Of a DNA stretch of 11,047 nt, positions 1 through 5,453 are shown piece by piece (the stretch's first letter is position 1; the number at the start of each line of letters is the position of its first letter). This stretch comes from Oscillospiraceae bacterium. Its GTDB lineage: Bacteria > Bacillota > Clostridia > Oscillospirales > Oscillospiraceae. The notes beneath the pieces are model-generated. The model ran no database searches, was not told the origin of the DNA, and saw only the letters and a program-made list of their open reading frames with translations. Both the position numbers and the translations under genes were made by a program. The stretch spans positions 1 to 11,047 of the forward strand of contig JAHHRS010000057.1 of the NCBI GenBank assembly GCA_020025675.1, in the 5' to 3' direction.

Positions 1-60
1 TGAATTTAATTTTCTTTGCCGCTGCGGCGGCAAACTCTGCGAGGCTTTTTTGACATGCTG

Positions 61-89
61 AAACCGTCGGGATTTTCCCGACGGTTTTT
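61..89 (+). terminator. Intrinsic terminator of an upstream, off-window gene
   Basis: A 12-bp perfect stem (61-72 paired with 76-87, core CCGTCGGGA/TCCCGACGG) with a 3-nt loop runs into a T tract ending at 89. The T-rich side is downstream on the plus strand, so it most likely ends a plus-strand transcript entering from the left. It also insulates the small gene that starts at 199. No coding sequence for that upstream gene can be recognised in bases 1-60. Confidence 0.85.
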
Positions 90-136
90 CCGTATCTAAT
101 CATGCAGCTCATACCTGTTATAAGAAATTCTGTCAC

Positions 137-165
137 TTGAAATACTCAGTTATTTTTAGTATTAT
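137..165 (+). promoter_or_regulatory. SigA-type promoter of the Nif11-like gene
   Basis: TTGAAA (137-142) and TATTAT (160-165) are separated by 17 bp, each one mismatch from the vegetative consensus. Transcription would begin near 172 and leave a leader of about 27 nt carrying the ribosome binding site at 186-190. This predicts a monocistronic transcript ending at the 519-549 hairpin. Confidence 0.6.
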
Positions 166-198
166 TATTTTATCTAATTTACATTCGGAGTGGTTATT

Positions 199-513
199 AT
201 GATAGAAAATGTTGAAAAATTCTTTAAGCTCTACGAAACAGACCCTACGCTCCGCGCAAGAGTAGACGAAGCTGAGGCAAATTACCCCGGCTGTCTTGAA
301 ATACGGGACGCCGTTGCAAAAGATGTGCTCATTCCAATAGCCGAAGAAATGGGTCTGGGCTTTGATGTAGCAGATTTAAGGAAATATGAAACAAGGGTAA
401 AAATGCAGCGCTTTAACGCCGCTGAATGTGACGAGGATGCCTTGCCGCTCTGGCTTTTAGACAGAGGTTGGGAGGATGATCCGGATATTTTCGACCCTGA
501 AAAGCAAAAATAA
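199..513 (+). CDS. Nif11-like domain small protein
   Basis: This 104-residue acidic protein resembles the Nif11/nitrile-hydratase-alpha-like leader family (Nif11, PF07862). Residues 1-24 have the IENVEKFF...DPTLRARVDEAE pattern and residues 44-63 have IPIAEEMGLGFDVADLRKYE, matching the family's 'IAKELGF-F-EL' end. A segment of about 17 residues (29-45) sits between them, as I recall from clostridial members. Many relatives are leader peptides of ribosomally made modified peptides, but here the tail after residue 64 has no double-glycine cleavage site, only one Cys (C77) and a run of Asp/Glu/Trp. No modification enzyme or transporter is adjacent, so a RiPP role is doubtful. The frame extends to a GTG at 190, but ATG at 199 is preferred because CGGAG (186-190) lies 8 nt upstream. 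It has its own promoter and terminator. Function unknown. Confidence 0.75.
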   Translation: MIENVEKFFKLYETDPTLRARVDEAEANYPGCLEIRDAVAKDVLIPIAEEMGLGFDVADLRKYETRVKMQRFNAAECDEDALPLWLLDRGWEDDPDIFDPEKQK

Positions 514-518
514 ACAAA

Positions 519-549
519 AATTTCCGGGCTTTAGCCAAGCCCGGAAATT
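519..549. terminator. Bidirectional terminator between convergent genes
   Basis: A 12-bp perfect stem (519-530 with 538-549, core TTTCCGGGCT/AGCCCGGAAA) with a 7-nt loop lies between two convergent stop codons (513 on plus, 555 on minus). The flank is A-rich on the left, which gives a U tract for minus-strand transcripts, and moderately T-rich on the right for plus-strand transcripts. It probably serves both genes. Confidence 0.8.
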
Positions 550-554
550 CATTT

Positions 555-908
555 TCATATAAAGAAAAATATTATGTGTGCAGCAAGGGCGAGCACTGCC
601 AGAAGTGATAAAATTCTGTGCCACTTCATTTTGACTTCATAATCCTTAGTCATATGGCATGCCTCCACAATTATAAACAGTATTGCAAACAGCACCGCAC
701 CGCTGACTATCAGCAGCACATGCTTTCTTTTTTTGACCAGTGCCGTTATCATGTGCAGAATACCTGCCAAAAACAGCGTACCGCTTGCTATCTCATGCAG
801 TTTCATCATAAAGGCATTTGCTTTTGCAAGGCCCAGCTTTCTAAGCGGATACTTTACAACAAGCACCAGAAAGCAGGCAAGAGCTGTATAGCCCAATGCT
901 ATGGTCAT
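555..908 (-). CDS. Small four-helix membrane protein, putative di-heme cytochrome b-like
   Basis: A 117-residue integral membrane protein with four predicted helices at about 3-19, 33-56, 63-84 and 96-117. Helix 2 carries H38 and H52, and helix 4 carries H97 and H111. Both pairs are H-x13-H, the spacing used by b-type cytochromes and ferric-reductase/NOX-like proteins to hold two stacked hemes. Helices 2 and 4 run in the same direction, so H38/H97 would face one membrane side and H52/H111 the other, forming two bis-histidine sites. H63 and H85 are extra. This suggests a small quinone- or flavoprotein-linked electron carrier, perhaps of the DUF4405/cytochrome b561-like group. No partner redox subunit is adjacent. 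The start is ATG at 908 with a GGGGGGA ribosome site about 5 nt upstream and its own promoter. The heme role is inference; the helix and histidine layout is seen. Confidence 0.75.
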   Translation of the reverse strand: MTIALGYTALACFLVLVVKYPLRKLGLAKANAFMMKLHEIASGTLFLAGILHMITALVKKRKHVLLIVSGAVLFAILFIIVEACHMTKDYEVKMKWHRILSLLAVLALAAHIIFFFI

Positions 909-929
909 AAAAATCCCCCCTTTTTGATA

Positions 930-958
930 ATTTTATCTTTACGGCAAATTTTAGTCAA
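930..958 (-). promoter_or_regulatory. SigA-type promoter of the four-helix membrane protein
   Basis: On the minus strand TTGACT (958-953) and TAAAAT (935-930) are spaced by 17 bp. The predicted start point near 923 leaves a very short leader of about 15 nt containing the G-rich ribosome site. The promoter is back-to-back with the sigma factor promoters and shows no ECF motif, so the divergent gene is probably not under the adjacent sigma factor. Confidence 0.6.
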
Positions 959-960
959 GC

Positions 961-988
961 TTGATTTTTTTCTGAAATTTTTTATAAT
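961..988 (+). promoter_or_regulatory. Possible SigA-type promoter of the sigma operon
   Basis: TTGATT (961-966) and a perfect TATAAT (983-988) are separated by 16 bp, just upstream of the ECF-type promoter at 993-1020. It could provide basal expression of the sigma/anti-sigma pair. The -35 box matches the consensus at only 4 of 6 bases and the surrounding sequence is AT-rich, so a chance match is possible. Confidence 0.45.
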
Positions 989-992
989 CTTC

Positions 993-1020
993 TGTAACGA
1001 AACTAGAGTTTATCCGTCTA
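993..1020 (+). promoter_or_regulatory. ECF-type autoregulatory promoter
   Basis: TGTAAC (993-998), a 16-bp spacer and CGTCTA (1015-1020) match the class of promoter read by ECF sigma factors such as Bacillus SigW/SigM/SigV (AAC at -35, CGTC at -10). Transcription would begin near 1026, only a few bases before the AAGGAAG ribosome site of the sigma gene. Its position immediately upstream of an ECF sigma gene is the usual sign of positive autoregulation. Confidence 0.75.
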
Positions 1021-1029
1021 AGCTATGTA

Positions 1030-1036
1030 AAGGAAG
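1030..1036 (+). promoter_or_regulatory. Ribosome binding site that selects a UUG start
   Basis: AAGGAAG at 1030-1036 is 8 nt from the TTG at 1045. The upstream in-frame GTG at 1036 overlaps this motif and so has no ribosome site of its own. This favours UUG as the real start of the ECF sigma gene. Confidence 0.65.
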
Positions 1037-1044
1037 TGAGAGAT

Positions 1045-1521
1045 TTGGATTTTGAGAAGCTGTACAGGGCCTATTACATGAAAGTTTATTCATATCTTAT
1101 GAGCATTGTAAAAGACAGCTCCGCCGCGGAGGAGCTTACACAGAATACTTTCTATAAAGCTATGACCGGTAAAGCAGAATTTAAAAATAAGTCAGGAGAA
1201 TTCACTTGGCTCTGTGCTATCGCCAAAAATCTCGCCGCCGATGAATTTCGCAAAAATACTGAATCTGCGGAGCTGTCCGATACTGTCCCATCAGATATAG
1301 ATTTTGTTCAGGAGCTTGATGACAAAGATCAGGCGCTGAAAATACACCTCATTCTGCATGACCTTCCTGAACCCTACAAGGAGGTTTTTCAGCTTCGGGT
1401 TTTCGGGGAACTGAGTTTCAGGGAGATTGGACAGATATTCGGGAAAACCGAAAATTGGGCCAGAGTGACTTATTATCGAGCAAGGCTCAAAATTCAGGAA
1501 AGGATGGATGTAAATGAATAA
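1045..1521 (+). CDS. ECF-type RNA polymerase sigma factor
   Basis: A 158-residue sigma-70 family protein containing only regions 2 and 4, the ECF architecture. Region 2 spans about residues 5-70: FEKLYRAYY opening, core-binding EELTQNTFYKAM at 29-40, then FTWLCAIAKNLAADEFRK, which recognises the -10 element. Region 4 spans about 105-153 with LPEPYKEVFQLRVFGELSF followed by a helix-turn-helix (about 122-146, SFREIGQIFG...VTYYRARLKI) that reads the -35 element. The start is placed at TTG 1045; the frame extends to a GTG at 1036 that lacks a ribosome site. The coding region overlaps the next gene by 8 nt (ATGAATAA), so the two are translationally coupled, and the next gene is the matching anti-sigma factor. 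An ECF-type promoter directly upstream predicts autoregulation. The inducing signal is unknown; family members commonly respond to envelope or antimicrobial stress. Confidence 0.92.
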   Translation: MDFEKLYRAYYMKVYSYLMSIVKDSSAAEELTQNTFYKAMTGKAEFKNKSGEFTWLCAIAKNLAADEFRKNTESAELSDTVPSDIDFVQELDDKDQALKIHLILHDLPEPYKEVFQLRVFGELSFREIGQIFGKTENWARVTYYRARLKIQERMDVNE

Positions 1522-2521
1522 TCCAAGAGACTGCGAGCTGGTACGGGATTTGCTGCCGCTGTATCAGGACGGAGTTTGCAGTGAAAGCAGCACCGAATTT
1601 GTTGGAGAGCACTTAAAAAACTGTGAAAAGTGCAGAGAAATATCAGAACGGCTCAAGAAGCACGAGGTGGAAGATATAATTTCTTCCGAAAGCTCCGGTG
1701 TACTTGCCCGCCACAGGCTGAAGGAAAAAAGTGCCGCATGGAAAGCAGGGCTTATTATAGGCGGGCTTTTACTTCTTCCCATACTTATAACCATGATAGC
1801 AGTCATATCCACGGGAAGGAATTTCGGAGTTCTGGGCGTTCTCACAGCCTCTATGCTTCTGGTGGCGGCTCTCACGGTTTTACCCCTTATGTCCTCAGGA
1901 AACAGGCTTTCAAAAAGTCTCTTCTTCGGCAGCATGGCAATTCTTCTTATAATGTTTTTTACCGACCTTATGCAGGGCGGCGGGAATTTCATCTACTGGG
2001 CTGTGCCTACCGTATTTGGTCTGTCTGTGGTGTTTTTCCCCATAATTATTCACGGTGCAAGGCTGCCATCCGCTCTCCAGAATCACAAAGCAGTCATAAG
2101 CCTATTATGGGACAGCATATGGCTGTATCTCACCATTTTTGAAGTCTGTCTCCATGACGGCAATATGGAAGGTCTGAGAGAGGGAGTTATAGTTGCAAGC
2201 CTTTGTCTTGTGCCCCTGTGGCTCATTTTCCTTGTGGCCAGATACCTTCCCGTAAACGTCTGGTTCAGAGCTGCCATAGGCGTTATGATTTTCGGCTGTG
2301 CCTTTGCCTTTTTAAACGATGCCTACGGCTTTATAGCCCAGGGCAAACAGGAGCTTTGCATTTTAAACGCCAATTTCTTAAACTGGAACTGCGATACCTG
2401 CATTAACGCAAATATTTTTCTTATAGTTCTTATAACCGCCGCAGTTGCCGCAATAACCTTCCTTTTAACCGGAATTTATGTGCAGAAATTAAATAAAAAG
2501 CAGGAAAAAAAGCCGGAGTAA
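1514..2521 (+). CDS. Polytopic zinc-finger anti-sigma factor
   Basis: A 335-residue protein that would hold the ECF sigma factor inactive at the membrane. Residues 1-50 form a cytoplasmic zinc-finger anti-sigma domain (zf-HC2 type) with C7, H33, C37 and C40, the last three in the HLKNCEKC motif (H-x3-C-x2-C). A linker (50-75) is followed by about eight hydrophobic helices near 77-98, 104-126, 135-154, 157-179, 193-211, 224-243, 250-269 and 299-322, ending in a Lys-rich cytoplasmic tail. This differs from the single-helix RsiW-type design and suggests the membrane part may itself sense the signal. If the N terminus is inside, the loop 270-298 is extracytoplasmic and contains C282 and a C293-x2-C296 pair. 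The start ATG (1514) overlaps the sigma gene stop. A terminator overlaps the stop codon. Confidence 0.85.
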   Translation: MNNPRDCELVRDLLPLYQDGVCSESSTEFVGEHLKNCEKCREISERLKKHEVEDIISSESSGVLARHRLKEKSAAWKAGLIIGGLLLLPILITMIAVISTGRNFGVLGVLTASMLLVAALTVLPLMSSGNRLSKSLFFGSMAILLIMFFTDLMQGGGNFIYWAVPTVFGLSVVFFPIIIHGARLPSALQNHKAVISLLWDSIWLYLTIFEVCLHDGNMEGLREGVIVASLCLVPLWLIFLVARYLPVNVWFRAAIGVMIFGCAFAFLNDAYGFIAQGKQELCILNANFLNWNCDTCINANIFLIVLITAAVAAITFLLTGIYVQKLNKKQEKKPE

Positions 2522-2536
2522 AACTCCGGCTTTTTT
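2505..2536. terminator. Bidirectional terminator overlapping two gene ends
   Basis: AGCCGGAGT (2511-2519) pairs with ACTCCGGCT (2523-2531) around a 3-nt loop, extended by an A run on the left (2505-2510) and a T run on the right (2532-2536). This gives U tracts in both directions. It contains the stop codon of the anti-sigma gene and touches the stop codon (2536-2538) of the convergent nucleoside hydrolase gene, so 32 bp terminate both operons. Confidence 0.9.
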
Positions 2537-3465
2537 CAGTAGCTTCTCAGTACATCGCTTACCATGGCTGAAAATCCGTCTCTGTCAACTCCCAAAACCA
2601 CGAAAGCATTTTTCTCAGGGAACTTTTTGTCACTCATAAGGTCGGTAACGGTTTTACCCCTTGTGATTGTTCCTCTTGTCTCCACATAAACCCCGGCCTC
2701 CCTGCCTGAAAACAGTTCGGGATGTGCAAGGTACAAAACAGGGCATACGTCATGGAGGCAAAGGCCGGGGAGACTTCCCCGCTCATAGAAGTTTAAAACA
2801 TCTATGGTGCTGTCTCTGAAAAAGCGGCACACCGGGCTGTCCACCGCCCCCAGCTCATATACTTCTTCCGGTGTCATATAGGCTTCCATTGTGACATCAA
2901 GACCGCACATAACTATGGGTATCCCCGATTTAAACACCATCTGTGCTGCGTGGGGGTCAGCATAAATATTAAATTCTGCGGCAGGAGTCACATTTCCTCC
3001 CTGACAGGCACCGCCCATAATAAGAATTTCTTTAACAAGGCTTCTTATCTGTGGATATTTGGCAATAGTAATGGCAATATTTGTAAGCGGGCCTACCGCT
3101 ATAATTCTAAGCTCTCCCTTTTCCTCTAAAGCCGCATTATATATGGCATCCCATGCCGGAATATCAGTCTCCGGTGCATTTGAAACAGGAAGTTTTGCCC
3201 TTCCTAAGCCCTCTTCGCCGTGAATATCATGGGCTGTGTGAAGCTCCTCGAAAAGCGGCTTATCTGCGCCTTTATATACAGGATAGCAGCTGCCTGCAAG
3301 GCAGCATATATTTCTGGCGTTTGGGTATGTGTAGTTAATCTCCACATTGCCTGCCACGGCAGAAATGCCCTTCAGCTCAAGATTCTGCTGTTTATTGAGC
3401 ACAAGGAAGGCTATTGAGTCGTCAACTCCTATATCTGTGTCAAACCATACGGGAATCTTATTCAT
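2536..3465 (-). CDS. Inosine-uridine-type nucleoside hydrolase, diverged paralogue (hydrolase 2)
   Basis: A 309-residue cytoplasmic enzyme of the inosine-uridine preferring nucleoside hydrolase family, which splits a ribonucleoside and water into base and ribose. The N-terminal calcium site is DTDIGVDD (D9, D11, D15, D16), with GN at 39-40, GPLTN at 125-129, the ribose-binding EFN at 164-166 and the catalytic-region HD at 238-239. These match D10/D15, N39, T126, E166/N168 and H241/D242 of the Crithidia enzyme. It departs from consensus in that the usual D-P-G of the first loop is D-I-G and the usual HDP is HDV, so substrate preference may differ from its neighbour. Length is normal. It follows hydrolase 1 with a 4-nt ATGA overlap, is the last gene of the nucleoside operon and ends at the 2505-2536 terminator. 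The base specificity cannot be read from sequence. Confidence 0.9.
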   Translation of the reverse strand: MNKIPVWFDTDIGVDDSIAFLVLNKQQNLELKGISAVAGNVEINYTYPNARNICCLAGSCYPVYKGADKPLFEELHTAHDIHGEEGLGRAKLPVSNAPETDIPAWDAIYNAALEEKGELRIIAVGPLTNIAITIAKYPQIRSLVKEILIMGGACQGGNVTPAAEFNIYADPHAAQMVFKSGIPIVMCGLDVTMEAYMTPEEVYELGAVDSPVCRFFRDSTIDVLNFYERGSLPGLCLHDVCPVLYLAHPELFSGREAGVYVETRGTITRGKTVTDLMSDKKFPEKNAFVVLGVDRDGFSAMVSDVLRSY

Positions 3466-4418
3466 ATCTCCACCTTCCTTCCGTCATAGGCCTTCACAGC
3501 CTCTGCAAGCAGTTCTGCAAACGCTTTCCTGTCAACACCCATAAGACAGTGGGCATTAGGCACAGGCCCGTCAAAGCCTCGCATGTCTGCCACTGTGGCT
3601 CCCCTGCTGTATTCTCCGGCGGTTTCGATTTCCACATAGTAATCTTTTATTGTGAATATTTCCGGATGCAGAAGCACGGCCACAGCGCAAGGGTCATGGA
3701 GAGGTGCTCCGGCATAGCCCCGATCGCGGTGGAAAAGATAGAAGAAGTCCAGCCAGTCGGCAACAACTTCCGCCACCTGATTTCCGACTTTCCGTATACG
3801 ATCAAAATCCTCGGGGAATATGAGTGCCTTTTCCGTAACGTCAAGCCCCGCCATATAAAGTTCAATTCCGGATTTAAATACTATCTGAGCCGCCTCAGGG
3901 TCAACAAGTATGTTAAATTCCGCCGCCGGAGTCCAGTTTCCGTGGGTAAGTCCGCCGCCCATAATTGATATGCGCTCTATTTTATCCTTAAGCTCAGGGT
4001 GAGCCAGAAGCAGTGCTGCAACGTTTGTTTGTGCGCCGGTAGCAATTATGGTGACTTTTTCCTCGCTCTCCCTCAGCACCTTTGCCATAAGCTCAGGAGC
4101 TTTGAGAGGTGAAAGTTCCATAGACGGCTCCGGAAGCTTAGGGCCGTCAAGGCCGCTCTGACCGTGAACGGAGGGTGCGTCAAACGGTTCTGAGAGAAGG
4201 CCATGGGGAAGCCCCATTGCAACAGGTGCATCTATTCCAAGAAGGGTGCATATACGCAGGGCATTATATGTGGTTTTTTCTATGGTTTGGTTTCCCGAAC
4301 AGGAGGTAACTGCTTTTATTTCAAATTGGGGGCTTGCTTTTGCAAGCATCCATGCTATGGCATCATCATGGCCGGGGTCACCGTCCAGAATAATGGGAAT
4401 TTTCTTTTTTTCGCTCAA
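3462..4418 (-). CDS. Inosine-uridine preferring nucleoside hydrolase (hydrolase 1)
   Basis: A 318-residue nucleoside N-ribohydrolase, similar in size to E. coli RihA/B/C. The calcium motif LDGDPGHDD (residues 11-19) is near canonical, followed by SGN at 41-43, VHGQSGLDGP at 84-93, AQTN at 129-132 (GPLTN in most relatives), EFN at 167-169 and HDP at 241-243, carrying the catalytic-region His and calcium-ligand Asp. The frame is open to an ATG at 4475, but that codon lies inside a strong hairpin (4443-4476). TTG at 4418 is preferred because AAGGAAG (4425-4431) is 6 nt upstream and the protein then begins just before the first beta strand, as in the family. It acts after the nup transporter in the same minus-strand order, hydrolysing imported nucleosides to free base and ribose. 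Its stop overlaps the next hydrolase start (ATGA). Exact substrates are unknown. Confidence 0.92.
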   Translation of the reverse strand: MSEKKKIPIILDGDPGHDDAIAWMLAKASPQFEIKAVTSCSGNQTIEKTTYNALRICTLLGIDAPVAMGLPHGLLSEPFDAPSVHGQSGLDGPKLPEPSMELSPLKAPELMAKVLRESEEKVTIIATGAQTNVAALLLAHPELKDKIERISIMGGGLTHGNWTPAAEFNILVDPEAAQIVFKSGIELYMAGLDVTEKALIFPEDFDRIRKVGNQVAEVVADWLDFFYLFHRDRGYAGAPLHDPCAVAVLLHPEIFTIKDYYVEIETAGEYSRGATVADMRGFDGPVPNAHCLMGVDRKAFAELLAEAVKAYDGRKVEI

Positions 4419-4424
4419 ATTTAA

Positions 4425-4431
4425 CTTCCTT
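4425..4431 (-). promoter_or_regulatory. Ribosome binding site that selects a UUG start for hydrolase 1
   Basis: AAGGAAG on the minus strand is spaced 6 nt from TTG at 4418. The alternative ATG at 4475 is buried in the 3' arm of a hairpin and would add 19 residues not expected in the family. Confidence 0.65.
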
Positions 4432-4442
4432 TCTTTAAAAGA

Positions 4443-4476
4443 TTTGCCGCACAACGGCGAGCCCTTGTGCGGCAAA
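4443..4476 (-). terminator. Hairpin between nupQ and the nucleoside hydrolases (attenuator or leaky terminator)
   Basis: TTTGCCGCACAA and its perfect complement form a 12-bp stem (4443-4454 with 4465-4476) around a 10-nt loop, in the 71-bp gap between the nupQ stop (4490) and the hydrolase start (4418). On the minus strand a weak T-rich stretch (TCTTTT) follows. It could terminate part of the transcription into the hydrolase genes or act as an mRNA-stabilising or processing stem. The U tract is interrupted, so readthrough is likely. Confidence 0.6.
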
Positions 4477-4489
4477 AGCCGAAATTATT

Positions 4490-5452
4490 TTACTTTTCTT
4501 CCGCTTTAAGAGCCTCAGCAGAGTGCTGCTTTTTGATACGTCTTCTAACCACAAGTGCAAAGGCAACAAGACCCAGAATGGTAACCAAATAAGGAATGGG
4601 CGTAACAAGGTTTGAGTCGATACCCTTGGAGGAGACTTTTATACTTAGCGCCTGAGCGAAGCCAAAGATAAGGGCAGAAATCATGCCGCCCACAGGCTCC
4701 CCTGCGCCCATAGCCTGAGCCGCCAGAGCAATAAAGCCTCGGCCTGCTACCATATCCAGAGACCAGCCCATAGAATAGTACATGGACATGAATGCACCGC
4801 CAAGTCCGGCCATTGCACCGGAAAATCCTATGGCTATATACTTTACCTTTAAAACGCTTACGCCAACCGAGGAGGCAGCATCCGGGTTTTCACCCACTGA
4901 GCGGATATTAAGTCCCATAGGGGTTTTGTAAAGTAATACCCAAGTCAGAAACACCATTAAAAATGCCACATATGTAAGAACGCAATGCCCTGACAGTATA
5001 TCACCCAAAACAGGAATATCTTTTATAACAGGTATGTTCCATGAGGGGATCTGGTTTGCGGTAGTAATAAGAGAAGTGGTAGAGGCAAGAGCCTTGCCCT
5101 CAGTCATATTTGTAATAACCTTTACCAGAAACAGGGTACCGCCGGAGCCTATCATATTTACGGCAATACCGGTGAGTATAATATCCGTTTTAAGTATAAA
5201 GGCGAAAAATCCCATTGCCAGTGAAGTCAGAATTCCAAGACCCACTGCCACCAGAACGCCCATCATCCATGAGCCTGTCCAATAAGATACAAGAGATCCA
5301 AAAAGTGCGGAAATCATCATAGTACCTTCAAGACCAATGTTTGACACGCCTGCTTTTTCACCTACTACTGCGCCCAGTGTAGCGAACAGGATAGGGGCGG
5401 TTATACGCAAAACCGCAAAAAAGAAATCAGTTGAAAATATAAGATCAAACAT
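4490..5452 (-). CDS. nupQ: Nucleoside ABC transporter permease NupQ
   Basis: A 320-residue membrane permease of the branched-chain/sugar-type family (BPD_transp_2), the second permease of a NupNOPQ-type nucleoside importer. It has about eight to nine hydrophobic helices. Recognisable family motifs are SNIGLEGTMM near residue 37, TDIILTGIAVNMIG near 89, MGLNIRSVGENPDAA near 177 (the cytoplasmic loop that contacts the ATPase) and a C-terminal RGFIALAAQAMG segment near 237. It follows nupP after a single spacer base, with GGAGGTG (5460-5466) lying inside the end of nupP, so the two are translationally coupled. The charged C-terminal tail is cytoplasmic. NupP and NupQ would pair as the transmembrane channel. 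The symbol is by analogy to Bacillus nupQ (formerly yufQ); specificity among purine and pyrimidine nucleosides is not visible. Confidence 0.9.
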   Translation of the reverse strand: MFDLIFSTDFFFAVLRITAPILFATLGAVVGEKAGVSNIGLEGTMMISALFGSLVSYWTGSWMMGVLVAVGLGILTSLAMGFFAFILKTDIILTGIAVNMIGSGGTLFLVKVITNMTEGKALASTTSLITTANQIPSWNIPVIKDIPVLGDILSGHCVLTYVAFLMVFLTWVLLYKTPMGLNIRSVGENPDAASSVGVSVLKVKYIAIGFSGAMAGLGGAFMSMYYSMGWSLDMVAGRGFIALAAQAMGAGEPVGGMISALIFGFAQALSIKVSSKGIDSNLVTPIPYLVTILGLVAFALVVRRRIKKQHSAEALKAEEK

Positions 5453-5453
5453 C

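Noticed and set aside
15..34. An 8-bp perfect hairpin TTTGCCGC/GCGGCAAA with a 4-nt loop near the left edge.
   Set aside because: No U tract follows directly on either strand (the T run at 46-51 is 11 nt away), and its gene context is outside the window, so it cannot be called a terminator.
618..1055. An open frame of 145 codons on the plus strand, antisense to the four-helix membrane protein.
   Set aside because: Its product is rich in Cys/His/Gln/Phe with no domain, and it runs through the divergent promoter region. The minus-strand gene has a ribosome site, promoter and coherent helices.
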